Below are positions 1 to 12,800 of a stretch of DNA of 64,000 nucleotides, piece after piece; the stretch's first letter is position 1; every line of letters begins with the position of its first letter. Below the pieces are notes generated by a model. The model had not been told where the DNA came from. It made no database searches and worked only from the letters and a program-made list of their open reading frames with translations. The position numbers and the translations under genes are program-made. This DNA is from Chiridota heheva (lineage: Eukaryota > Echinodermata > Holothuroidea > Apodida > Chiridotidae): contig JAIGNY010003061.1 in the NCBI GenBank assembly GCA_020152595.1, positions 645,501 through 709,500 of the forward strand. Direction: 5' to 3'.

Positions 1-1630
1 AAACTGATCTGCTCAGATTGAAATCTTTTGACCATTACAGAATTTGCCACATGTCAATAGTTTGTATTCAACATTGATTTAAGTTTTGTAATAATTGTGA
101 AAATACTTTATTAAAGTCTCTTAAGGTGGTAAATTATGAATACCGATTCGACGTGTTAAGCGCCCCTGCTCTAATAAGTGCTCACCCAACATATAAAACA
201 GACAGATAACATAATTCATTTGATTAATTTCACCCAACATATTGTGACAAATAACAAAATTTATTTGATTATTTTGAAGACTTTAAATAAGTCGTGCTAT
301 ATTATTTGCTTATTATGCATCTGATACTCACGATGTTTATGTGGTGGTTAAGCTAGTATTAAATCAGTTAACACAATGCAGTTTTCGAATAGTACGCGGT
401 ACATGGAACATGGGCGCTTATTAGGAGAAAACTATGGGCCTAAAAAGGGGCACAATTCTATTTTCGTAAGTGCCACAGGCGCTTATTATGTCAAATATGG
501 TATATTCAGTATTGTAGGGAATGTGTGGGTGGTATGTATGTGTGGGTGGTATGTCACATTGGGTTGGAATTTACCTACATTTTTATTTTTCCTAATTTAC
601 TGTTTAAAAAAAAAATTATATAACTTTTATATAACTTTTATATTTATAACTTTTATATTTAAATTTCTTTTTAAATATCTTTGTACGTTTTGCTACAGGG
701 CGACAAATTTCCATATTTTGTTGTGGACGAAATAAATTGATCTGATTTTATATAATCTTGTCAGTCATTTCTACACAAGTAAGATAAAAATTTAAACATA
801 ACATATAATATAATTCAAGCAATAACTCGAAACACAAAGAACTTAATGAAAATGATAGGTGGTTTCATGTTACAATCATCAAACTTAGCTTTGTGACTTA
901 TTAGAAAAGTTACAAATTCACACAGGGAAAAACACCTAGAGACATGATATCAGAATAATTAGTTGTTTAGCATGAAATAAGTGAATTGTTGCCATGATAT
1001 GTGAACACTGGAGGCCTATTCATAATGAGAGAAAATGACAACTGTGACCATGCTAATCAAACTAATCAGAGAAAAGCAAATCATTATTATCATAAATTGT
1101 TGGACTACCTCCTGTGTACTTCCACCCTAATTATTTCTGTTGAAAACTTTATAATGACTTGGCAAAGTAATTTTGTGTTGTACTATTTGTGTAACTACAA
1201 AGACCTTTGGGCAAAAAAAAAAAAAAATTTTTGAAGAAGAAAAGGAACAAAATACTTTGAAACAGTGGGATTCTGCAATAATTTTGCAATAATAAAAATG
1301 CAAAGGTGTTCGGAGTATTTTTGCTGGTATTGACCCTAAGAGATAGTATAATGAGTGGGAGCAGGTTTAAAAAATCACTTTTAAGAGGTAAATGTTAAAG
1401 CTGTCAGGATTCAATTATTTTCAGTCCAGGCTTTTCTGGTTTCGTTTGTAGATGAAAAATTATCTTTGCAGTCATGTGTAGTTCTGTGAAATCGTCTAAT
1501 TTAAGGTTGTGCGATTCATTCATAATCAAGAAATTTTAGTTGTTTCTGCTTTCGTCAGAAAGCGACTTTTCAGCTATGAATTAGTTTCAGCGTTTTCACA
1601 CATTCTCATAAATCATTACTTTTACTTCAG
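1..1630 (+). other. Intron of the PLC-beta gene upstream of the first visible exon
   Basis: There is no coding signal. Apart from the inverted-repeat element at 139-503, the stretch is AT-rich and unremarkable. The reading frames at 376-735 and 1001-1234 have no family resemblance and are chance. Confidence 0.6.
139..503. mobile_element. MITE-like element A, full copy
   Basis: The ends are imperfect terminal inverted repeats. The left end has ATACCGATTCGACGTGTTAA followed by GCGCC, and the right end has GGCGCTTATTATGTCAAATA followed by TGGTAT. A second copy lies at 13887-14208 and a third, internally deleted copy at 20853-20947. Shared internal words include TATTTGCTTATT, CATGGGCGCTT and GGCCTAAAA. 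No transposase frame is visible, so it is non-autonomous. Confidence 0.7.
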
Positions 1631-1845
1631 GATACCGCCACATCTGCCTTCGCAATGAGTCCAACCAAGCGTTGATGCTGCCATCCCTGTTTGTACAAAT
1701 CAAAGTCGGAGATTACGTTCCAGATGGCTTTGCTGATTTTGCCACAGCGTTGTCCAATCCGATTGCATATTTATCTCAGATTGAAAAAAGAGGGGAACAG
1801 CTCAAAGCTCTTGAGCTAGAAGAGGAAGAAAACTGCATAACTGAA
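1631..1845 (+). CDS. PLCB1: PLC-beta exon: end of C2 domain and G-alpha-q-binding helix-turn-helix
   Basis: The acceptor is a TTTACTTCAG ending at 1630 and the donor is GTAGGT from 1846. The exon starts with two bases that complete a Gly codon, then reads YRHICLRNE and [10 protein letters not shown], the last strands of the PLC C2 domain. It ends with [14 protein letters not shown] followed by an acidic ELEEEE. In mammalian PLC-beta3 the equivalent L-x-N-P-I turn is the main contact with activated G-alpha-q, and the key L, N, P and I are all present here, so Gq coupling is probably retained. The open frame continues past the donor to 2046, but that part is intron and a dispersed repeat. Confidence 0.93.
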
Positions 1846-3790
1846 GTAGGTGTTTTTTTTTTATACCTTGCTGCCTTTAGCAGAAAGCGTGACGTCATTC
1901 GCCCTATACTACGTATAGGCCGAAAGCCGAAACTTCCTATACATACAGTGTGGGGAAAACGTGATGCGTTTATGGACGCCATACTTGTTCCAGCATGCTT
2001 TTTTCGTACAAGCTTTGAAAATCACGGTATACATTTAAGTGAATGATTGATTTTTTTTAAATTGATATACGAGTCTAAAATTGTATACTTGTTGATTTTA
2101 ATTTGCGTTATTTTTCTGGATAAGAATTTCCATTTAATGCCCTTTATGTTTTAACTCAATTTAAGGTGTATTTGTTGGAGACTAGTATGCGCATTGTGGG
2201 AAAATACAATGCGTGTGTAACAAGTTCTACTCAAAAATTACTTGGATTGATCACGAAATACACGTAAAATTTTATTTTGGCTTATTTAATGAATAAATTC
2301 CAAGGAAACACTTCAATTTGATCAGAAATTAGTGCCCAAAATAGTATTAACCAATGATATATACAATTTGATGATTGTAAATTTTTTTAATTTTTTTTGG
2401 CATGGATGTTAGTGTTACGGGTCTGACATGAATCTTAACATAACAAGATGACAGGCTAAGAAGGGTTAGTCACCCCATAAAAAGCACAAACTAACACAAA
2501 CTAACACCAAAAAAAAAATCAAAAATCAAAGACGCCCAGAATTAGTAAAGAACTTATCAATCAATGTTGACTTTGAAATTGTGAACAGAATTGGAGCTAA
2601 CTACTCACTCAGGCAAACCATTCCAAATCAGTCATCAGTCGCAGTGAAACTTCATTGACGTCGTTATTTTTCTATAATTATTGATTAATTGGTTAAATGA
2701 AGGTTTTTAACCTTAGCTGTAGGCCTATCTGGATTCTCGAGGTCGGAGACACGTAACTGTGTTCAGTACGGTTTTGCTAAGTTGGAGGGAACTGTCATTA
2801 CAGTCAATAAGATATTTTTTATGAATACTTGCGTCGCCTCAGCCAGTCAGCGAAAATTAATGGTACTCATATATGTTGTAAACTATTATCTAATACACAT
2901 CATTTGGGAAGAAAAATAAATTCTGTCCAGTGTTTGTTGAAAAATTACAAAAAATAGGTTTTTCTCTCATTGACTGCAATGATAACCGACTGTTTGTTTT
3001 CCCCTTTGACTGAAGTTTAAAATCGTCAAAAAAACATTGTTACGTCGCCATGCACCACAACATTCCCGGATGTCCGACACTTAATGCAGCTAGCCCTAAG
3101 GCATTTTCTTTTTCTTTAAGAATTTTCTTTTGCTTTATAATTTTGTGTACCTCGTATCCTATAACTGTTCGCTAAATCTTAAAAGCATTAAAGCCGTTCA
3201 CATTTTAATCAGAGCAGGGAGCAAATATATTCGACCTAGTATTAATTATCCCACTTTCTTTTGCAAACAAGCTTCATATGTTGATAATCACTGCACTGCA
3301 TGTCCTAAGTTCTTAGCACTAAAATATTATACTCAAATTTTCAAGAGGTCAAAATTTTAAGCACAACTTCAATGAATTATGAAAGACATTTAAGTAACAA
3401 AGGATTTACTACAGAAAACATCACTGTTGTCCTGGCCTGTAGTAGGTCTTTATCACAAAATTTGCATAAAGTATGCAAATTGAGGCCTGAGATTTAACCA
3501 ATCTTTAACCGAATTTGATGAAATATTTTGCTACTATGATGGTTTATATTTTAAACAATTGAGTTACTTTTTATACACAACCATATACCTTTAAGCTGCT
3601 AATGAGGTAAAGAGATACAAATTAAATTATGCCCAGTATGTTCCTTTTTACATTTTGACATACTAAAATATGGTGGTCAAACCTGACAACTATTTGTCAC
3701 TATTATATATATATAGATATATATATATATATACACATCTACTTTGGATGTATGCCTTACATTATATTGTTAAACCTGACAATTATTTGC

Positions 3791-3863
<73 letters not shown>

Positions 3864-6800
3864 TATACATCTACTTTGGATGTCTTCCTGATATTATTTT
3901 GTTAAACCTGACAAATATTTGCTACTCTTATGTGCATCAACCTCAGATGTCTACCTGACACCTTTTTAAACCTGAAAAAATTGTCACTCTTATCTACTTC
4001 AGATGTCTACTGGATGTTTTCTTTACATGTCTAATTAATATCTATAGCTGTCTAATAGATATTATCAATCACAGTTAACCACAAGTATGAGGTATTGCTT
4101 TGCACTGTAGTTACCTGTTAGGCTATTATATAACTGTAATATAGAAAACATAGTATAGGCTAGTAATATGTAAAGTGTGAATGTAGAGCTCCATATCAAA
4201 AGCCTATGTTTGTTTGTGTTGAATAATAGCTGTTAGCAATGCATAATAATGCATATGAGCAAATTAAAAGTACCAATACCTTCATTAAGTTAATTCACCT
4301 TCACAAAGAATTACCAGATGAAGATAGATCCAAATTTCTTCAAACATGATGAACATCTGCAGAAAAAATTATCATGTCTGTAAAAATTAATCTGTTTTTA
4401 TACTAAGTTTCAGTACCTGAAATGATCTCCATAGGATATTATTAAAACTCAAGTCTACATGCAAAACCCTGTTTATAATTAAGCATGTAAATACATACAT
4501 TACACACATGTTCATTACATAGGCATTATAATTTTACCCTTTAGTAATCATATTCAGTCAAATACGGAATGCATGTGAAGATCTCATAATATATTTCTTG
4601 TAGAGATTAGGCCATCCTTTACAAAAAATTGTTGCATACCTACCAATGCACATTGTTAAAACAAGATGGGTTACTCCACACAAAGAATTTTTCAAGCTTG
4701 GCCTTTTTCTGCAAAAAAACAGACATGAATGCCAAAATACATACTGATTAAAATTAAAATATATTCATTAAACAAAAATTATGCACCACAAATGCACTAT
4801 GTTGTGGCTTTTACATGTTACCCCTAATTCATTTTACGCCAAGTAATACTCAATGTTTGTTTTGATAACTGTGGCCATCAACCTTTTTTTTTAAGTTTGT
4901 TGTAATTCTCAATGTAGGCAACAACTTTGAAAACTTGTTATTATTGTACAGTATATAGTTAATGAAAATTGCTTTATTCCAAATAAAAATGCCTTTGCAA
5001 ACACACACCTATTGGCAGTCTCTATATCACACATTGTATGCCTATGTATGACCCATTGGAATACTGTACACAACATTACAACTTATCATCCAATATGGAA
5101 CATGTAAAGATTAAGCTTAAGATTTTACAAATTGTTTAAATGCAGAAATTTTGAAAAATAATGGGCTGATACATTTGAAGGTATAAAAATATTTGTGAAA
5201 TAATTTTAAATGAAATCAAAATTAAAACATGTATAGCATTATGTTTAGGCTAAGCTTAACAGCTGATTTGCATTGGGGATGTTTTATTTAATCAACTGTT
5301 TTGAAGTTGAACTACAATATCAAGCAGATGTGATAGGCCTACTGTTAAAAATAAAATTAGATTAATTGAGAAACATCTAGGCCGAGGTTGATGTCATAAT
5401 AATATAGAAAATAAGTATCAGTGTCAAAGTCTATGTCATATGCTTGTTAGCAAAAATCATTCTGTCACCACTGACACTCATTTGGCATCTTGACCAGTAA
5501 AGTTTGGAGCCATATGGAAACAAAGTTACACTTATTTTTTCATAATCTTGAATATATCATAATGATATAATTGATAGTCAGTGTAGGCCTAGGCTAAGAT
5601 GAACAATGTTTATGACTGCTCAATCTCCCTTCATAATTCATTTGGAATACTTTTCAAGAATTTTATTTAGGGATTTTGAAATAACCCTAAGAGTAACAAT
5701 TTAATTTTTTAATTGAATTATTCCACTTAGACCAAAAAGTTGTCATTTTTGTATAAATTGACATTTAACCTAGGCCTAATAGGCCTACGCCCACTGCCCA
5801 TGGTGGAAATATCCCCAGTACGTCTAACGTTAGCCCTGGCCTACCTCGAAATTTGTTAGGACCAGCGATGCGGTATGTTCGAGATTTGGCAAAAATCGGT
5901 TCAAATTCTTCATACGTACGCCAAAACCCATGTATACTGAGTATAAACAGACCTATTCTATGGTAATATCATGCCAATGTCTGAAAGTTATGCCAATCTA
6001 ATCTTAAATAATCTTGCAGAACTGGAACAACGCAAGTGGTAGGCCTTAAGTTAGTGACAAAATGCATGATTGAACAATAATTCTGTAATTTATGACTTTT
6101 GTTCTTAATGATAATGGTTCCCGCCCTCTAAAAAAATAAAAAATCCTTAAAAGAAACTTGGCTGGTTTTCATGTCTGAACAACGCCATTTAATCTAAACG
6201 GAAATGCTAAAACAGCAATTTTCAGTGGAATGAAAAATATTTTTAAAACTCGCTCTCTATCGTATCTTGTCGTTTTCTCCGCCCGTCCCAGCCCGGTCGC
6301 ATAGTTGACCATGCTGGAACAAGTATGGCGTCCATAAACCCAGCACGATTTTTTTGTACAGAAGTTTCGTCTCTTGGCCTTCGACCTATACGTAGTATAG
6401 GGCGAATGACGTCACGCTCACTGCCTTTAGTAAGCACTGAGACCTATTGGAGAAAACAGAGGAACTTTCGATAACCATAATTAGCTTTGGTAGATTGAAG
6501 TGACAGTGAGAGTGATTAGTTGGATAGACCATGGAGCATGATTACATGTAAAAGTCTCTTAATGAATTAGTTCAGTGCTCATATGAAAGATGAGCTCAAA
6601 ATAAATAAAAGGGTGAAGAAATCATTCAAAAATCTTATTCTATTAAGGAGACATTTAGGTTTCAAGTTCTGTATCATTTGGTAGCAACGACTGAAATCAC
6701 ACTAGTTGTGACGTCACAACCTCAGATTCCTCAAGTCTTTATGGATTCTATCATATTGTTTCCTGAAATTTTGTAGCTTCAAAACCAATGGATTTGTCAG

Positions 6801-9800
6801 GAAAGTAGTAAAACATATATTAGTAAGGGTAATTATGATTTACCCACACAAAGAATGTTTGAGGAAATGTGTAAAGAGGGTGTTACAAAATTAAGTTGTA
6901 TGAGTTAGGGCAGAGAGGAGTTGGAGGATTGAGAGGGAGAAATGGGGGGAAAATAGGGTGAATTTGGGCAGAAACATTAAGGTGAAAAGAGAGGGGTGTG
7001 TAAGGTTAGGTGTAGAAGGGAAGATAAAGGAAGATTAGATATGGTGGAATAGATTGTTGTAGCAGAGGAAGTTGATAATGTTGGATGTCAGTCACTCAAT
7101 ATTTGCTCTTATGATATAACCGTCAACAAAAATTAACTGTTATTGGCTTCCACATCTTTCTCTTAAGTAAGGGAGGATAAAACTTTGTACTAGCTGTACT
7201 TTGGCATTCATCTGCACTCTTCTTTGTTCAGTGCTCAAGAAAGTTTATCCAAAATTAAAAAGGGCTTTAATAGAAACAAAATGGTATAAACTTACTTCAA
7301 TATCTTATTCCTTAAGGAGATATTCAAGTCTCATTTTTAAAGAAATGACTATTGTAGAAAGTCTGCTGTAGAGGATGGCACCTTCAACCTCACATTCCTA
7401 ACAATTTTTAATGCCTTTGAAGAAAATTGATTTAATAAATAGTACAAATTCATGTTTTCTTAAGTTTTATATTTTTACTGGGTATATGAAGAGTAACTTT
7501 AACGTTAACACCAGCTGATTGTTTGTTATACTCAGACAAAGCCTACATACCTGATATAAAGTACTCGCTTCAAATCCTAGTGTGAACGGTAGGTTGAAGC
7601 CATCGCGTTGTACAGCAGAAACCCACTTCGAACGTTGATCAGGATCAGATGGAAATCGAGAAAATTTCTTTTATTCCCCCGCACACATCTATTAGTGCAA
7701 CCAACGGCACAGCAAGATTCCGGCATAATTATCTACAAAAATGCTCACATATAACAACATGCATCCGTATGTAAGTCTAATTAAGTATACAGCAGACAAC
7801 AGTGGTTTCGCTCGACAAATTGGCGATGTAAGCAAAGTCATGTGACCTCGTGCCGTCAGCTGAAACATCCTTGTTGGTTCTTTTATCAATTAAACATGAG
7901 TTAATCAACGTTATATCTTCTTTGTTTTGGATAGCTTTGTAAAGTACCTCTCTTTGTGACCTTTGCAGAAAAATACTTTTACTATTTCAGTGGTCAAGCA
8001 AGACCACTGATATGAAAGAGAGGATTTTAATCCTCAAATACCCATGCGGTCGCAGCATGACTGATTGGACATGCACTTCCCAAAAAATTATTTTGGTGCC
8101 CCAAATAGGCCAACAGCAGTGATCCAGCTAGTCTAGTTCTTTCAATAAATTAACATTTTTGATGAGGGTTATATTGAGAATTATTGAGTAAAATTTGAAC
8201 AATTTTGTCAAATTTCATTTTTGTTTAAAAGTTACTTGCCATACTTCCAGACCTTGCTTTTGCCTGAAAATCTATGAGAAACTGTCAAAGACATCAATGC
8301 ATCCAACCAACCAATTCCAGTCAAATTTTGACTGCCCCTATCATTAATGTCTTTTTTTGGCAAAATTTGTGCAAAATTGAATGATTTTTAGCCTTTTTGA
8401 GACCAATTTTTGACAAAAATTGTAGTTCCTTATCACAATACAACTGCCCTATGCAAATTATATTGTTGGAATTGAAATTCCACAAATTTACAATTGAAAT
8501 CACAAAGAGCAACTCCCTCTTCATCCGCACCAAAATATAAGTTTTAATACAAACACACAATCTACACATAGGCAGCGAGCGTAGTGTAGTGGTGTGCTCG
8601 TGGGGACTTCACGTGAGCAGACCCAGATTCGAAAACTGAACCGGATGCGTGGCTTTGTTTTTCGCGAGTAATTACATGGGTGATAATTTTTTGTTTATTT
8701 TTATTGTCTTGCATACTTGGTTTGAGAAAAAATAAATACAAATAGACTGGTATCAATGAAAAGGAAATTTCACAAACAATCTAAATATGTAAAAATTCCT
8801 CCATTTTCATTAGTCACAAGAAATAATACCAGCTCAAAAAATTGATATAATTTTGCCTAAAATTTGCATATTTATATCTTTATTTTTAATTTTGTATTGA
8901 AAAGTTTTGTCTATAAATCAAATTTGTAGTGATAGAAAATGAAAAGAAAGTTGTGAATTTTTTTATTATTTTTTAAAATAAAAAGTTGCAGTCGTGTTTT
9001 GAACCCGCTGAGTATTTAAGGGTTAATAGAAACAAAATGGTGAAGAAAGCATTTTAAAATCTTCTGTTAAAGAGATAGTTAAGGTTTTAAAAGTTCTGTA
9101 TCATTTGTGTAGATAGAAACGACTTAAATCAGATTAGTTGTGATATCACGTTTCCAGATTCCTCAGTCTTTATTTATTCTATCATATTTTTCCTTTGAAT
9201 TTGTGGCTTAAAAACCATTGGATATGCCAAAATTCTAACAAAATAACAACTAGTAAGGATAATTATAATTTCCCAACTGGAAAGAGTTTGAGCCAGAAAA
9301 ATTCAAATAGTAAATAAGTTCATCAATTTTCTTTGAAGTATATTAGCAATGGATAAGAATGTGAGGATGAAGCGCCGATCTTTCATATTGAACTTACTAC
9401 AACCGTCATTTCTACACAGATAAGACATTGATAAGAGATATTAAATTAGTTTCTTCCAACAATTTGTTTCTATTAAAAATTCTCTTTTATATAAGATAAA
9501 GTTGCATGTCCACTGATCATTTAAATGTATGCTTCAATCCAACTGATGCAATTCTTTGAAACCTTTGGTGTACTTTATGCAAAAATACACAACAAGAATG
9601 TCCATGTACATTTCTGCATCTGCTTCTTGATATGCATTGCTTATATACTGTAAATACATTATTAAGTTGTATTTAATTAATCAATATTTGAAAAGAAATC
9701 CAAAAGAAGGCCCAAAATATTGTATGAGTTGGTTAAACATTGGTAACTCCTAAAATCCATTTTTTTAGGCCTACTTACAGAGGTAACAATCCAGAATTTG

Positions 9801-12800
9801 AAGAAAACATTTTCAAGAAATTCATAAGCATTGGTCAGTTATGTTTTGATTTTGACCACTTCAACATAACACATTTTACACATCAAAAAAATGTGAAAAT
9901 TTACTGTTGCTGTCTGCAAAATCTGAATTACGTTTTTTTTTTTTTTCGTTTTTTTCATTTCATTGTGGCTAGGGTTATAGAGCTTTAATATGTGCTTGTT
10001 GATACTGACCAAGGTTACATGTTATTATGTTTTATTGTCAACAAATCTCTGCATTTTGATGGTTTTTTTCTTCTTTCAGATTGCTGATGAAACAGAACTA
10101 ACTCCGGCAGAAGATACTTCAATAGAAAAAGCAACCACTGATGGAGGTACACCTGCCCCAGCGACGACAACACCAGCGACATTGCCATCTGCAACCGGCA
10201 CTCCTGTAAAGATGGTAGGGACCCCTGCTGTGGCAGCCTCATCTACAGGTAGCACCAACTCATTACCACTGCCTTACATCAAGAAAGCCAGTACTATGAC
10301 GGCAGTAGACCCCACCGTCAACAAACATGCGGCTGTGAAGTCTAAGACGAGTGGCATTAGCAGTTCCAGCTCTACCTCACTAGGTTTGTATTCAGAAGCT
10401 GTTTCCGTCTTGTTTTCTCTTTTAAGTGAGTGGATTGTGAAGCACAAATAATTTTTGAAGCAAAAATACAATGTACTGCAATATGTCAGAAGAAATTAAT
10501 TCTTCAAATTGGAAAGGTTGATAATTTGTTTTGTATTATTATTTTTTAAGAAATATTTTATTATTTTTTGAATCGTAACCTAAGAATGTGAGACTTCATA
10601 TTCAATATACCAGATTAAGTGTGCTTGATTGCTTGGAGCTCAAGAAGAAATATAAAATTTGCTTCATGCGTGTGTCAGTGTACTAAGCTTCTACTAAAGT
10701 TTCAGTATCTCTGAACAGAAAGAGCTTGATTTTGAACTTAACTTCTCTGAGTTACGAAATAAGCCACACCCACCATAGCAACGTGGTAACTAAGTGGTGA
10801 CAAACAAACCTCAAATCCGCAATCGTGTACGACCAATGCATTGACATTTAGATGTTTGCGAGGCCTGCCGCAAACTTTGATTCAGTTATGGCACTTCTCC
10901 GCATCTTTTAGAGTTTTTAGCAAATGGGATAAACAAAATTCAGTTTGCTAACTGTTCTGGGTAACAGCAATCAGATTTACAAAGCCGGCAGCGGGCCCTT
11001 ACCGCAAGTTTTTTTTCACCATTTAGCCATCACTCTGTCTGTGCAGAAAAAAATTTTGTGCAGTAAATTGCATTGACTACATAAGCGCGCACCAGTAGCT
11101 AGTTGTACTGTACCAGCACCGCGTAGGATGTTTGCCCTACTTAGTTATGCAGATTTTATTGCTATGCAAATTCATGTGGTGATTGGTTGAAAAAGCTGTC
11201 AATCATCAAACCCAGAGAGGTTGATTTATAGCATCTCCCATTACTTTCTACTTTTGATAGAAGAACCTCTTCAGTTTGTTATTACTTTTTGTCCGGAAAA
11301 CAGGAGAAATCGCAATTAATTTGAAAGATATGCAAAAGTGTTGAATTTTGATTTGAAGTAAGTCGTAGATATTTGCCCACTTACTCCATTGTCGTATTTG
11401 AAGAGTTCATACAAGTTGAAGGGAGTGCTGTTTATTTCATCTGAAACCAAATATTATTTGAAACCAAATTTCATTTGAACGTTGATGTTTTCAGTCATTG
11501 TATAAAACCCTGCTAAGCAGAGTGAACATATTTAAGTTGTGTATTTTTTCTCAACACTTCAGATTTAATAGCCTCTGCATCATCAGGTAAGTCTAGTGGG
11601 CTGATGAAACAAAATTGTCCAATGCATGCTTGCTTTAAAACCAGAAACCAAACGTGTGCATTTTGTGTTTCTTGAATTAGGAAGATCCGTTTTGAAAGGG
11701 AAGATGTATCAGCATAATATGAAGCATTGTGATTCATTTTTGTTTAAAAAAAATAAAAATAAAAAACCCTGGTTACGTTACAGTTGAGGTAGTTGAGTGT
11801 TTCCCAAAAGATGCTCCAAGAGATTGCTGTGCATAGTGTCAAGAACTCCCTGTCAGAGCTCTATTTCTTAGAGATGTGATTCTGCAATTGTGGATCTTAA
11901 AATAAAAGCAGGTGTAGGGAGGGGGACATGTTATTGCCTATCAATTGAAGGTGATTTTGAAGAAAAGATGATGAAAGTGATTCAATTTTCTTTTGATCAT
12001 ATTTCAACTTTTTTTTTTTTTGAGGGGGTGGGAGGGGAATAGAATGAAAGGTGATAAATCCAGGTGAAAATATTTCTCAAAAAATTGTGAATGAAGAAGA
12101 TAAAGATAACTTTCAGGACTTATTTTTCTTCAGTTTACGTAATGTTTAGGCTATTTCTCTTACTAGCCCCTCTATAGTATTTTTGATTTATTATAAATTG
12201 TGTTCATTTCAATTGCAAATTTTGTGTTTGTGTTTCATTTGATCCTTTTTACAAATCAGAAAAATCTTTAATATCAAGTGGTTTGTGCAGGTCTTTAACA
12301 GTTAAAGAATAGTATTGATTTAGTTGAAGATATTAGCATTGATAGAAATAACAGATTAAAGCAATTTTGCATTTGAATTTTTTTGTTGTATACAAATGTA
12401 GATATCCAGCATAATTTTTAATGTCCCACTTAACTACAAAATTCTCCTTGCATTATGTTATGGGGATGCATGTGTATTGCTGTGGAGGATGGTATGTATT
12501 ATGTTGTGGGCGGTTAAATATGTCCCAGAATGCAAATGGCAAGTAATAGGGAGATGAATAAATGTTGACTGAATTTTCAAAACTTCACATACAAAATTTG
12601 ACATAAAATTCTTGAAATTATAGTTGTGAATTCTATAGTCAGAAAATTAAAGCAAATTATAACAAGTTATTGGTTTGAAAAATTAACAAAACAGAATGGT
12701 ACACCATCAAAGAGGGGATAAATACAATTGGTACCATCCAGAGGAATAATGCTTGCATAGCTTCACTGGTTACACTGCAGATGTTTTTAATGTTTTCAGA

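Noticed and set aside
1672-2046. Single-exon 124-residue protein
   Set aside because: The first half is the PLC-beta exon and the second half reads through the GTAGGT donor into intron and a dispersed repeat.
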